The translations under genes and the position numbers were made by a program. The notes beneath the pieces are model-generated. The model made no database searches. It was not told where the DNA came from and saw only the letters and a program-made list of their open reading frames with translations. Below are positions 1 to 11,253 of a stretch of 64,000 nt of DNA, piece after piece. This DNA is from Aspergillus flavus (lineage: Eukaryota; Ascomycota; Eurotiomycetes; Eurotiales; Aspergillaceae), in contig NC_092406.1 in NCBI RefSeq assembly GCF_009017415.1, forward strand, positions 3,534,001 to 3,598,000, in the 5' to 3' direction. Numbering within the stretch: position 1 is the stretch's first letter; every line of letters starts with the position of its first letter.

Positions 1-520
1 GTACCCTTTAAGAGCATTATTTTCTTTTTTCTTTCCAGGGAGGAAGTACACAGTCCTCTGTACTCCATCAGTAAAAGACTACTAATAGACCATTGTAGGT
101 CCCAGCTCTCGGCACCCACCGTTGCCACACTCTTAGTCCATATAGTCTCAGTAACTAGATAACTAGTCTCCCCGAACAAAGAACAACCTACTAAAAAAGT
201 CCTCCAGTGAGGTACAGTACAACCCCCCATCCATAATCAAAAGTGAAAAAACAAGGTCCGAGGATCCCTATCCTGGCCCTAATACCAAGTGTCAAAGCGC
301 TGCAGAGCCAAGCCTATCCCCGCCGTCTAAACGAGAAAGAGGAATGAGAGAAAAGAAAAAATGGAAAAAAGAAAAAAAACACGAGAATTTCTGACTGGAT
401 CCCCAACATTCAGATAGCCAAGGCTTAGCCTAGTGTGGCTGAAGGACTAATCCAACTAGTTTACTTCCGTTGTCTTGCCTCCTGTATTTCCGAGGGGTTC
501 CGCTGTCGTATCCATGCTTG

Positions 521-578
521 CATGCATGTATGTATATGTACTGTATGTATGTAAGTATGTACATAGGTAAGTATGTAC
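521..578. repeat. ATGT-rich microsatellite
   Basis: Imperfect tandem ATGT/GTAT units (catgtatgtatatgtactg and similar) run through this stretch. It is low-complexity sequence without a gene. Confidence 0.6.
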
Positions 579-2293
579 AGTGTACCCGGGGGAGAAATGA
601 ATTTGAATGTTGAAGATATACCCGAGTGTATATGTGCATGGTCATAATGTGCATACCTACATGGGAATGACAGTTATCATGTGGCTTGTTTTGCTTTTTT
701 ATTAATAAAAATGAAGATGGGGAAGCTCGCTTCGTATTTCATGCCTAAGTTGGTACTATCTTTGATTGTGACTGCCTCCATTATTATTAAAGACCGGGAA
801 TACGGGAGTCTAATAGGCTTTTCCACGGATCGGACGGACCGATTAGGTAATTCACAGCGATCGGGAACATTGATTGATTGATTAATAACGAGGAAATAAA
901 ATGAACCAGAAGTAAGTTTTCATAAAAATATTTTTACTCAAGACTTTTTGTTCACCAGAAGTGTACAAGTGGCCTCAAGGGAAAGTACAAGTTACAGTAA
1001 AGTAAAAGAATAGAATATGACTCAGCATGCCGAGGATTAGCCATGATACGTACGATACGAGGTGGATACGAGTCTACCGGCACTTCTAGGCAGTGTCATC
1101 GCCAGCGGACGCCGGAAAAAGGCCGACATGATATGCTTAACACCAGTAAGGTTGGCAACTTGGCAGTTTTCCCCGCGTGCGATCCTCCGCAGCATTCCCT
1201 CTGAACTTGGACGGAATTTCCGGGCAATCAGAATGTTTTGTTTCGTAATCTAGGGGGAGGGAAGATATGGTCCTTGTCGGAGTGCGGATATAGAAGTTTT
1301 CCAGAGGTAACATGCTTCTAAGAATGTAACAAATAATTATGGTGAAAACACGTTGAGTAAAGTAACTAAAGAGAACAAGATATTCCCTTCTTCGCCTCCT
1401 CCCAATTTCAGCAAATGGAGTCTCAGACCAGTTGAACCAAGTCGGACGTGATTCCTCGTCCGACCGTCGCCAAAACGAGGTGGATCGCCGGCAGCCCAAT
1501 GGGATCGGGGCTTGTAGGCGAGGCTCCGCCCAGACCGCAGCTTGGAGGCATTAAAGTATCCGATGGAACCAGTCAGCATACGCCGGGTCTGGTGTTCCTG
1601 CTTCTTTTAGATAACTCTGTAATCCAGCGGTTAGGTAATATCACTGTCTTATTGGGTCCTCTCGGCCCTCGCCTTCCTTTCCGCCATAGCCGAGACCTGG
1701 CCCCAAGACTAGAGAGACATGGATACCTCACTACTCTGGAGTACAGTACAGTGAGAGTGAGAGTGAGTCTGTGAGATACAAACCTCACGCAGGAAGAACT
1801 TCCAGAATCCGCAATCGAATGATATAAAGAACTCCGGGTCCTCCGGATGATCCACTCAGGGGAAATTGTGGTTCACGATTCCTATTTTCTCTTCAATACA
1901 ACCCTTTCCAGAATCGTATCGGACTCGATTCCGTAACCGCCGACAGGGTGGACTCCCTTCATGTGTGTTGCCTTGTTCTGCCGAGCAGAGTTACATTCTC
2001 GTCCAGGGATGAATGGGGCCAGAGGACCTTTTTTCAATATTTTTTTGATTTTTTCACCACCACCCCCTTGAGCGCTGTTTTCGGACCTAGGAGATCCGTT
2101 GGATACGTCGCTTCCTGCCGCAAGGGGCAACCTGAGCGATCGACTGACTCTAAAAAAAAGAAAGTATTAGGGTTTTTGGACCGGTCCTAGTATTTCCTTC
2201 CCGCTGAAGCTTGACATCACTGTACATACCACATCGAGACTCAATTCAGGGTTCAGACGGAGGAACCTCCGTTCATGTATCCCCTTCGACATA

Positions 2294-2359
2294 CAGTAAA
2301 ACCTGGATATAAGCAAGGTTTGAGCTGACTGCCTAATTGCTTATATACAGGTTTTACTG
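2294..2359. mobile_element. 66-bp MITE-like element with pogo/Tc1-type terminal inverted repeats
   Basis: The element starts CAGTAAAACCTGGATATAAG and ends in the inverted complement. The 23-bp terminal repeats (2294-2316 and 2337-2359) match at 22 of 23 positions. It is flanked on both sides by the dinucleotide TA (2292-2293 and 2360-2361), the target duplication of Tc1/mariner-pogo transposons. Only 20 bp separate the two repeats, so it is a non-autonomous deletion derivative. I found no second copy in the window. A 14-nt T tract follows directly (2367-2380). Assignment to Tc1/mariner is inferred from the TA duplication and the CAG start. Confidence 0.65.
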
Positions 2360-4922
2360 TATACAATTTTTTTTTTTTTTGTTTTATTTGGCTTTTTTCG
2401 TAAACATTCCTCAGGGGAGAGAGTATGATCCTATTACGTTTCTTTCTGTCTCTTCTTTGTGCTCTCTTCCCGAATCCACATGCGTGTCTCGGCGCTAAAC
2501 AAGATTACAAAGTAATAATAGTATAACTTGTTTATATTATGAACTATAACATCCTTTCACTATACCCGGCTCTAATTAAAGTAGCCAATCCTTGCTCGTC
2601 AACCCATGCCCTATACGAGTGGACTCCTCCCCGGCGGCCCTCCTGTATATCTGGTTAATTTATAGGGCTGTTAGCACTATACATTATCGAAAGGGGTTCG
2701 TCAAAAGGATACAAAGTGGAGCTGTGTCAAATCTCGCTACGGCCCCGGTCTCGTTTCGGATTTATAGGGGAATCCATAGTGCCTGGGGCCAGTGATGGGG
2801 TATATCCAATGTCTCATATGTAATATCAATGTAGAGGTAGCACTGTTTCCATGGTGCCCTGCTCATGAGATTGCTGTTGGATCGTACATCTAAGCTAGAT
2901 ATAGTATGTCTCTTACTTGGCTACTACATTGGGAAGCGGGTATTTGGTTTTCGAGTTTTTGTTGCACCATAATGGAGATGAGGGTATGTTAGAGTTTATA
3001 TTAAGTGACATTGAGAGAGAGATATATATACGAACATCTAGATCCCCCATTGCTACACGTCTACATAATGCCCCTGAGTTTGAGACCTCTTCGCGCCCCA
3101 TTATCCATAGTCTAAGATAAAAAGACGAATCTTGAAATTCACACGAGCCTATTTCTGATATATTGAGCACGTATTGTTCAACACGGTGCTACTTCTTGAA
3201 GGCGGAATATAAAGTAAAGTTACAGTATGGACAAGTATGGAACGAAACTAGTTATCGAAGATACATAATTTGCATTGAACTACGATTCCCTCTTATTTCT
3301 TGCATATGCCTTACTCCTCAGCACAAACAGTCTGTGTCATGTCTTCATCTGCGAGCCCCAAACAGGTTACCAAGTGCATGTGCATGAAATATCACTCGCC
3401 CATAGGTATCGAGGATTACTATACTTCCATTCCATATATCTAGCAGAACGTGATGAGTATGTGCAGCGGTGTCGGGCAATATCAATTCACTGAGTAGTCA
3501 GGTGATAGGATGCCCAGGGCATCTCTCTCTTCTCGCTGGCATTAGCCATTTACATACGTGTATGAGATACTTTGTTTCAGTCATCTGACCGTGTCCCTCC
3601 CTACACAACGTTCTTGTTCTGGTAACCTGTTAGTGTTCTTCCATATGGTTTACGTCGATGATTTGAGAATATGTGATATCAACGCAACACACGATAATCT
3701 CATTTGATTTATCGAAATACACTTCATTAAAATCGGCTACATTGATATATGATCTTCCCTGCATCAAACCTGAAACCAATTGAAGAGGGTTTATTATAAA
3801 TGTGAGTCAGTCACTTCTGCGTTACAATCCCCCGATAGCTACGTGCGGCGAGAATATCTTGAGTATCCTATTTGACCTGTTCCAGCCGCTGACAAACTCT
3901 TATTCTTGCCAAGGACACAGACATAAAACGAAGGACCGATATCAGCTCCCCATTCGTGTGGAGAGGCAACATGTCCCATCAGCAAGACCGCTGCATACAG
4001 CACAATGCACAGGATATATGAACCTCGAACCTTTCTCTATGACAAGCAAACTAGCAACCTTGAATATATGGATTAATTAGGCACTGTTGACTTGGAAGCT
4101 CGAGGTTTCCGCTTCCCTCCCAAGTGACTCTTGTCGTGCTGGAAAGGTCAGTCTAATGGTCATTTATGTTCTTGTTCTATCTGGCGCACAATGCCCGGGG
4201 ACACCAGATACTGTGATAATCAAGCTGAATTCCGTTTATCCCACATGCAGAAGGGGTAAACAAGGCTGACGCGTGCCGGGCCGCCTCCAGAAGATACAGA
4301 TGCTCTAGGAAAGGCAGGACAGCAACGCTTATTACTTCATAATTATATGTCAATTAACTCTCTACCTAGCCCAAACTCGGTCTTACACAGATTCCTCAGC
4401 ATACGCAGTATGGCTACAGACAGATACTTAAACAAGTCACAGAAAAGCCAAGGAAGCGCCTGAATATTGATTATTCCGGATCTTCTACCTTGTTATCTAT
4501 TACGGAGGCTTTTGTGGTACCCAACAGCTAGTTTGACTCGTTCTTGAATTCATTCGATTTCATTACAACAGTGCGGCCAGCTGCCAGCGTGGAATCTTGA
4601 ATACATCACCCTTGTTGCTCACAGATGCAGAAGAGCGTGATTCTCAGGCACGACCTCTTTAGCGGAACAATAGCCACGCAGCGTTGGCCCGATTTCCCAT
4701 CAACCCAGCAAGACATGAGCACTTACGAAGCAGTTCTATATAACCATATATACATATATCAAACTGATCATCACTCTAAACACCAGACTGGTATTAGTGA
4801 GAGGACCCACGACACCATGCCGGTGCTAAACTCGATCCCAGCCTCGGAATTCCCCGCTGCTGTCCATAGGATATACACCTCTAGTTACTAATGTCGGAGC
4901 ACAAATAACCACTCTCTAGAGA

Positions 4923-5500
4923 TCATAGTTGCGGAGGGAATGGGGTGGTGGTTGTCATGCTTCTGATTTGAGTGGGCATGGAGTTAGAATGTGACTCCTG
5001 TGCCGACAAGGGCATGCTCCTCACCACTGTTATGCAACAGCTCTGACTGTTACCGACACTGCTGCAAACAAACTCTTTGCCAGATGTATCAACAACAATC
5101 ACTAGGACAGTCCGGAGATGCATATTGCCATCATGCTCGGTAGATACAATGCTGAACTGCCCAGATTCTTCAAACTCAGCCTCACTTAGAGCATTATACC
5201 ATTGCATCTAACCAATCTGTGAGCTCTTATAACACATATCAAAAGGGCGTATAGTCGAATATTATGGTATGGAAGGTGGTCATCGATAGCGATGGAAAGC
5301 CCACCGGTCTCCTTCACGGTATAAAGTAGCAGCGGCCTCGTGGAAGAGCTTGGGTCTTATGCCATAGCTACGGTGCAAGATATGCGGCCTTATTATCAGA
5401 ACTGTACGCTTCCTTTTTGCTCGGTGATGGTTTCAGTAGCATGAATCTACTGTTATCAACAACCAATTCGAAGGACTTATAAGGACAGCGACTATCCTTA
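4923..5500 (-). pseudogene. decayed protein-coding relic, family unknown
   Basis: The minus strand reads as protein-like sequence that changes frame and meets stops. Upstream, one frame gives FELVVDNSRFMLLKPSPSKK and ends at a TAG. The neighbouring frame then gives RPKLFHEAAATLYREGDRWA. Closest to the 3' side an ATG-started frame of 94 codons (5207-4923) contains MQWYNALSEAEFEESGQFSI. The residue mix (aromatic pairs, charged runs) looks like real coding sequence broken by indels, not random frames. I do not recognise the family, and the segments could also be exons of a gene whose splice sites I cannot find. Confidence 0.3.
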
Positions 5501-6946
5501 TTAGACAGGCGTATATTGGTTAACCGTGTGGTCTATATAATGGGAGGCGACATGCTCCTTTTCAAGGTCATGTGTGAGTCCCTGGTCAATATTAATTGTA
5601 GGGATATGTCCTGGGGAAGTCCCACCACATCTTCCAAAGGGAACCATCGTAGTTAAGAAACTGCAGTGTTCTAAATATGCGGTGGTTTATAGGAATAGAA
5701 TGACGATGACGATAATCAGAATAAACAGAGAGGAGGCAAACACAAACATGTATATATATGCATGTATAGGTTCAACTCTAATGATAGTAACTATAGGTCG
5801 GCTGCTACCCAAAGAAACAACGAGATAGTCTATCGATCAATTAAAACTTTTATTCCCTCTATTTGCTATTGAAACCGTTAGTCTTATTTCTCATGGCGAG
5901 GCTAGTTTACGTTTCATACCATGAATCCTATGTATACACACCTGAATCTCTCTTATGATGTAAGGCTCTCGTAGTTTCTCATCGCATTGCCTTCATTGTA
6001 TCTGCCAACTGAAATTGTCCAAAGGTGGCCCTCTCATCAAGCTTCCCCTCTTTACAACTACCCGTCTAAAGCTAGCGAACAGGACATCGAGATACATTCT
6101 CACCTAAACGCCGATCCCACATGAGGCTCTGACAGTCAAGTACCTGACACATGAAGACCAAAAGAAGCATACCAGACCAAGCAGGTTATTCCATCGCCCA
6201 GCTTCCATTTTGATGGACTACATCGCATGGTCAGCACAGATGTCCTTGGGTATGCGCGGCAGCGACCATCATTGTTTTACTCGTTTAGAAAAGACATCAG
6301 CTTCACCTGGAAACATTTCGAGTAACTTGCCATACCACTGGGGGCCGTAATGGGGCGTTCATCACCAGGATACTGTGACAGAGGGGGTAAAACTGTCATT
6401 CACATTCGGATTGCTCTTGCTTCTACATCCAAATGTTCATACATGCAATGCCTTGGTTGCAAATAAAATAGTCAGTCGCATATAGGCAGTATCGGCAGAT
6501 ATCACAGTTATAGAGAACCAATCTGATCTCGTGGTAATACACTACGAGCCAGGAACAGCTACAGATTCCCTCATCCTCGAGTACTAGCATGCTATAGACA
6601 ATGTAGAGCCCGCATCTCAGCCGCGAATATCCGAATTACATTTGTTGGGACGACATGCCCTTCTCGGCATCTTACTTTAGTGCACCAAGTCGAGCACTAA
6701 TATATATCCAAGAACAACCACCATCCAAACACCCAGCATAGCCCACGACCAAATACACCATATACTACCCGACAACACCAAGATCCACTTTACCAATAAA
6801 AAGACCCAACCACATAACAACAACCCAAGACGTCCCACAACTCCACCATACCCACTTACAAGATACAAAACTCTGGTTCGAAGTCCCTAATTTTTCTTTC
6901 GCTGTTAAGTATATGTATACTAAAATTGGTCTATGACGACATCACA

Positions 6947-7018
6947 GGGCGGCTGGCCTAATGGTAAGGCGCTAGATTTCGGCTCTAGAGATTGCAGGTT
7001 CGATCCCTGCGTCGCTCG
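6947..7018 (+). tRNA. tRNA-Arg (anticodon TCG)
   Basis: A 72-nt cloverleaf. The 7-bp acceptor stem gggcggc/gtcgctc includes two G-U pairs. The anticodon stem ctaga/tctag encloses loop tttcggc, giving anticodon TCG at 6979-6981, which reads CGA. The T arm gcagg-ttcgatc-cctgc is perfect. There is no intron. A T-rich RNA polymerase III terminator (ctttttgtctttttt) follows from 7021. Confidence 0.95.
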
Positions 7019-7441
7019 ATCTTTTTGTCTTTTTTGGTTCAGGTCACTTCGGGTCGGGTGTATGTAAGCAAGTACCCCGATGGCTAATCAATTGCATTGT
7101 ATTCATTCGTCCTGGGAATGGTGCTTTGTTGTTTTTTGGTCTGTAATTGGGTGTTTTGCTTAGGGTGAGTGAGGGATACGCTCTTGGTATTTGTTAAGTG
7201 AATGAAGGTGTCTCTTTGATAGCTGCTACTGGAGGATATGGCTGATTGGTAGGGAGTAGGTAGTACTTTGCGAAATAAGGTCTCGCCTCGGTCTCCTAGT
7301 AGGACTGCGTTGCAGACTTGCCTTTATTGAAGTTGCTTAGATGAAATTACTACTAGAAACGAGTGGTTGATATTGGCCATCGTGCATGTCTATCTAATAT
7401 ACATTTCAGGGTAGAGTAGAGTAAAATACATTATTTACAAA
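7019..7441. other. intergenic, no gene seen
   Basis: Spacer between the tRNA-Arg terminator and the stop codon of the mitochondrial AsnRS gene on the minus strand. Nothing recognisable is present beyond T-rich tracts. Confidence 0.6.
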
Positions 7442-9218
7442 TCAGCAGTCCGCCCTGCCAAAATACCGAGGGAAAGATACTACGTCTCGGATACTGGAGA
7501 CGCCAGCCAGGTATCCCAAGAATCGGTCAAATCCAAGACCAAATCCTCCATGGGGCGCTGTTCCCCACCGCCGAAGATCAGCATACCACTGGAGATGGCC
7601 CAGGTCTTCACCGGGCAGGAGGTGAGGGTACATCGGCGTCTCGGAATCGGCTTGTGCTCCTGCTTCCGCTTCCGCTTCCAGAGCGGGTGGTGCGCGGGTC
7701 TTGATCAGCCCGTGCTCGCGCATATTCTGGATGATGTTGGGGAGGCGATGCTCGCGGAGGGAGCCTCCTGCGACTTCGCTAACTTCTGGGAGGAGGAGAT
7801 CAAAGCAGGCGACTGTTTCGCCTGGTGCAGCGGAGCTGTCCCCATTGGATGGTAGCATGTAGAACGGTTTGACGACCTTAGGATAGTCGGTCACGAACAC
7901 GGGACGGCCGTTGTGAATCACGTCGACGATGTACTTCTCGTGTTCGAGTTGAAGGCCGCCGGTCCATTCGGGTGCATGTTCGAATGTGGCTTGTCCCTTG
8001 GCGACCGCGTCCTGGAGCTTCTCAATCGCTTGCGTGTAGGTCATGCGACCCCATTTGGGTCCCTCCATCATGTCGTTCCATCGTTGTTTTAGATTAGCAC
8101 CAGATCCTTCAGTTTGATCCTGACCGGACTCGCCCGATCGCTTTGCGGACAGGATCTCCTGGCCAACAGGCGTGTCGTGTAACCGACGAACTAGGTCACG
8201 GAGAATATACTCTACGGAGTCGGTCAGCGAGTCTAGGTCATGCATGTAGTTCATCTCTGCCTCCAGCATGTAGAACTCGCTAAGATGGCGCGGCGTATCG
8301 CTCTTCTCGGCCCGGAACATGGGCGATATTGTCCACACGTTTCCTAGCTCTGCTGCATATGCCTCCAGATGGAGCTGTGACGATACCGTCAGGTATTTGG
8401 GTGCCCGGAAGAAATGCTCGCCCTCAGACTGTGCCCCCATAGCTTCCCGCGGCAGAACTGTGAATGTCTCCCCAGCGCCTTCACAATCCGACGATGTGAT
8501 TAACGGTGGGTGGACCTGAACGTAGCCCCCGTTCGGGGCGAAGCGAAACACATTTCCTAGCTGGTACAAGCATTCTGATCGGAACCGCGAGAGGAGGGAG
8601 CTGAAAGGTGTGCGCATGCGGAGGTGGGGAATCTGACGAAGGAAGTCGGGGCTGTGATACTTTTTCTGGATGGGGTACGTCTGTTCATATTATGATAGTT
8701 AGCTGCACCGCTCTTGATCTTTTGTATGATTCCAGGAAGGCCTTATGTACCTCAGGGTCTGCCTTCCCAAGAACATTCACGTCTGTCGTTTGAAGCTCAT
8801 GGGTTTGCTCCTTGCCCGGTGGGCAAGCCTTCCAGACCCCAGAAATCTCCACAGCAGTTCCAGTAGACAGTCTAGAGATACATTAATTAGATACCAGTTC
8901 TTCGAAACCAATCAAGGGTGGTCAAGCTCAGTAGCGAGGCGTGACGTACTCGGCAGCCTGTGCTGGTCTCAAAAAAGCCTGTATAGGCTCAATCGTCGAC
9001 CCATCTGAGATCTCGGCGAACGCAAAGCGTTTCTGCTTTCGGACGGAGCGAATAAACCCATTCAACTTGATCTCTTGATCTTCTAAACTGCAGGTTCCAC
9101 TCTTGCTTTGCTCCAGGACTTGTGCGCATCGTAAGAGCGTGGGGCTGACGCCCTGACCGGCAGGTTTATGGCTTAGTCTGGCAACAGACGTAGCGAAGCT
9201 TCGCCGCCATGTTCGCAT
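7442..9218 (-). CDS. mitochondrial asparaginyl-tRNA synthetase
   Basis: Charges mitochondrial tRNA-Asn with asparagine. The model has three exons, 9218-8950, 8871-8751 and 8680-7442, giving 542 residues. Introns of 78 and 70 nt use GTACGT..CTCTAG and GTACAT..AACAG, and both preserve the frame. The ATG at 9218 was chosen because the frame further upstream opens only at a TTG. It gives an arginine-rich, acid-free N-terminus (MRTWRRSFATSVARL) typical of mitochondrial import. Residues about 45-150 form the OB-fold anticodon domain. The class II core follows, with motif 2 FRAEKSDTPRHLSEF near residue 250 and motif 3 GFGLGFDRFLGYLAG near 510. The YPIQKKYHS segment is characteristic of AsnRS. The gene corresponds to yeast SLM5 by family. 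Confidence 0.93.
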
Positions 9219-9439
9219 TTCTTGTAGGAAAGGGCACCGAGTTGGTTGTGGTGATGGGCGTTGAGGGCTCTGTTTTTGGGGAATGCGCGTGCGCCTAAGC
9301 GCTGGAGGACGGGCGCGCAAATTAGTGGTCGGCCTGATAAATAGCTTACTGTTATCTCCGCGCCTTTTCCAACGGAACTCTATAAAGCCCGCCTACTTGT
9401 AGTAAATAAAAATGGACTAAATGCTTTGTAACTATGAAA

Positions 9440-9519
9440 CTCAGCCGTACTCAAGCCACGCGCCGGGAGGTTAGTGGTTGGGTGGGTGACCACCAATGAA
9501 TCCCTCCCGTTGTATATGT
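9440..9519 (+). pseudogene. 5' truncated 5S rRNA pseudogene
   Basis: The sequence from ctcagccgtactcaagccac through ggttgggtgggtgaccacca to the gttgtat-type 3' end matches about the last 80 nt of Aspergillus-type 5S rRNA, including the internal promoter region. A run of seven T (9526-9532) follows as a polymerase III terminator. The first 40 or so nucleotides, which should begin acatacgaccatag, are replaced by unrelated sequence. Small differences (aatgaatcc for agcgaatcc, an extra TA near the end) also suggest loss of function. It lies just upstream of the mitochondrial AsnRS start. The match is from memory of the 5S sequence, not from an alignment. Confidence 0.8.
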
Positions 9520-9828
9520 TTCCTCTTTTTTTCGTGACAATTTTGTATCCATTGAATATATGCCGCCTGACCTTCTGCCTTACAAGCCTCTCTAAAACTC
9601 GCCTACTCAGCCCGTTGAAGCGGAGATTCTCCAATCAAAATAGCACTATAAAACTACGGACTAGCGTGATGCCCTCGTCGATAGACGATCAACTGTTTTA
9701 TTAGTGTGCAAGGTCACATTCTTTTTATGCCTCTTTCGCTTGGAGAATACCATGTACTATCATCCTTGGTGAGACTTTAAACTGAGTTGGGCTTTGAGGT
9801 TATCTGGTCACCAACCGGCATAACTTGC

Positions 9829-9909
9829 GGTAAGGTGGCCGAGTGGTTAAGGCGGTGGACTTAAGACCCACTATCGATTGATGCATGGGTTCGAACCCCA
9901 TCCTTACCA
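9829..9909 (+). tRNA. tRNA-Leu (anticodon TAA)
   Basis: An 81-nt class II tRNA. The acceptor stem ggtaagg/ccttacc is perfect, the T arm is atggg-ttcgaac-cccat, and there is a long variable arm. The anticodon loop cttaaga gives TAA, reading UUA. The anticodon stem gtgga/cccac carries an A-C mismatch next to the loop. No intron is present, and a T7 terminator begins at 9910. Confidence 0.93.
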
Positions 9910-11253
9910 TTTTTTTGCCCTAGCGTGAAACTCCTAACATCTATTGCCTGCAGAAGCCCGGGATTGTCAAAAAGTAAGTTTGATATTTGGTCCCCTTACT
10001 ATGCTGGAACTGGTCTAGCCCCGGGAGCTAGTCCTGATTAAGCAGGCGGTGAGAAGCAATCTTTAACAAAGATTAACACATCCCTGGAGGTCAACACGTT
10101 CTGCCGTTTAAACTATCTACCGCCTCATAATCCAAAGTAGCGCCGGGCGCTACAGTAGAGTACTAAGTGAGGAGTCCACTTTTTACGGTCCAAATATTTT
10201 GTGGTCTTTTCAACACCACCCTTAATCCTTAATTATCTATCTAGGTTGACAGTAAACACACTGGAAGTAAACAAATTGATGAAATTAATACGATGTGTAA
10301 TTAGTATGGTGGATTCGACTAAGCTATGGGCTCTGTATATTACAAGAACTTCAGACAAAACTACTATAATGCATTCGATGAACTGAGGTCCTTAAAAGAG
10401 CTATCATGGACTCAAAAGTGGATCGTAGTCAAAGTACGCTGTACAACTAGTTATATTTGACTAGAGACTAGGTTAAAAAAGGCGAATTCTTGAATACTGG
10501 ACTTCTGCTGACCATGAAACCAATAACGCTTCCACAGTATTTCCCTATGGAAACTGTTCTGGTTATACCGCAACTATTTAACAACCTAAGAAGACATTTA
10601 CAATCCATAAGACCTGACATATGTCTACTTATTACTTGCCTTGTTAGTCACCTATGGGATAGTCCAACATTGCCCGTGTAATCCCAAGACTAAAATAGCT
10701 CTTTCTGGCGTGGGTGAAAGATGTTGTTTTGGCAAACCTGCCTTCTCTCTGTTATCCAAGTCTTAGTAAGTGGTAAAAGTATAACTAGCTTAATGGCGTA
10801 TGGGTTTGGTGAAAAGAAAATGAACTGGATAGTTCCTATAATGTTGCGGCTTACGGGGAGCGCTGACTATTCTTACTTTGCGTAAATGTGACTTCTCTCT
10901 AGGTCGAGCGTAGGATATTCGAGTGGGTCGGAAGAGCCCTGGAGGAAGACTGAATAGAGGGCAAGCCTACGCAGCGCCTGGTGACCACTACCATACTTAT
11001 TGTATGTTTTTCTTTCTCCTTTTTTAGAAGTCATAGATTCTGATCTGGGTCTGAATGAAGTTACGCATGATAATAATAACGCCTATCGGGATCTTCTTCC
11101 ATTACTGTGAAGAAAGACTCCATTCCATTTTGATTTACTTCTGCTTCCGTATTGGCATTTGTTGAAGATGAACGGTCTGCTCTATTTCCAAAAACAGGCT
11201 GTTATATGTATATGATAGCAAGTGTGCTAGGGCTCCTGAAAGAATGGGCAGTG
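9910..11253. other. intergenic, no gene seen
   Basis: About 1.3 kb of A/T-rich sequence between tRNA-Leu and the stop codon of the gene at 11254. Short open frames (for example 10201-10386 and 10490-10681) show no family features. Confidence 0.55.

Larger units (their letters stand above)
1..6946. other. gene-poor region
   Basis: No intact gene can be supported in this stretch. Open frames are short, lack recognisable motifs and occur on both strands without splice logic. It holds an ATGT-rich microsatellite (about 521-578), a 66-bp inverted-repeat element (2294-2359), poly-T tracts, a decayed coding relic on the minus strand (4923-5500) and a C/A-biased tract (about 6670-6865). It may be an old accessory island. 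A gene with many short exons could have been missed. Confidence 0.6.

Noticed and set aside
4923..5207. Intact 94-residue gene
   Set aside because: Neighbouring frames carry matching protein-like sequence broken by stops, so a relic is more likely than a small gene.
6677..6868. Small hydrophobic minus-strand protein
   Set aside because: Its composition follows from the C/A bias of the plus strand (G/T on the coding strand); no homologous pattern.
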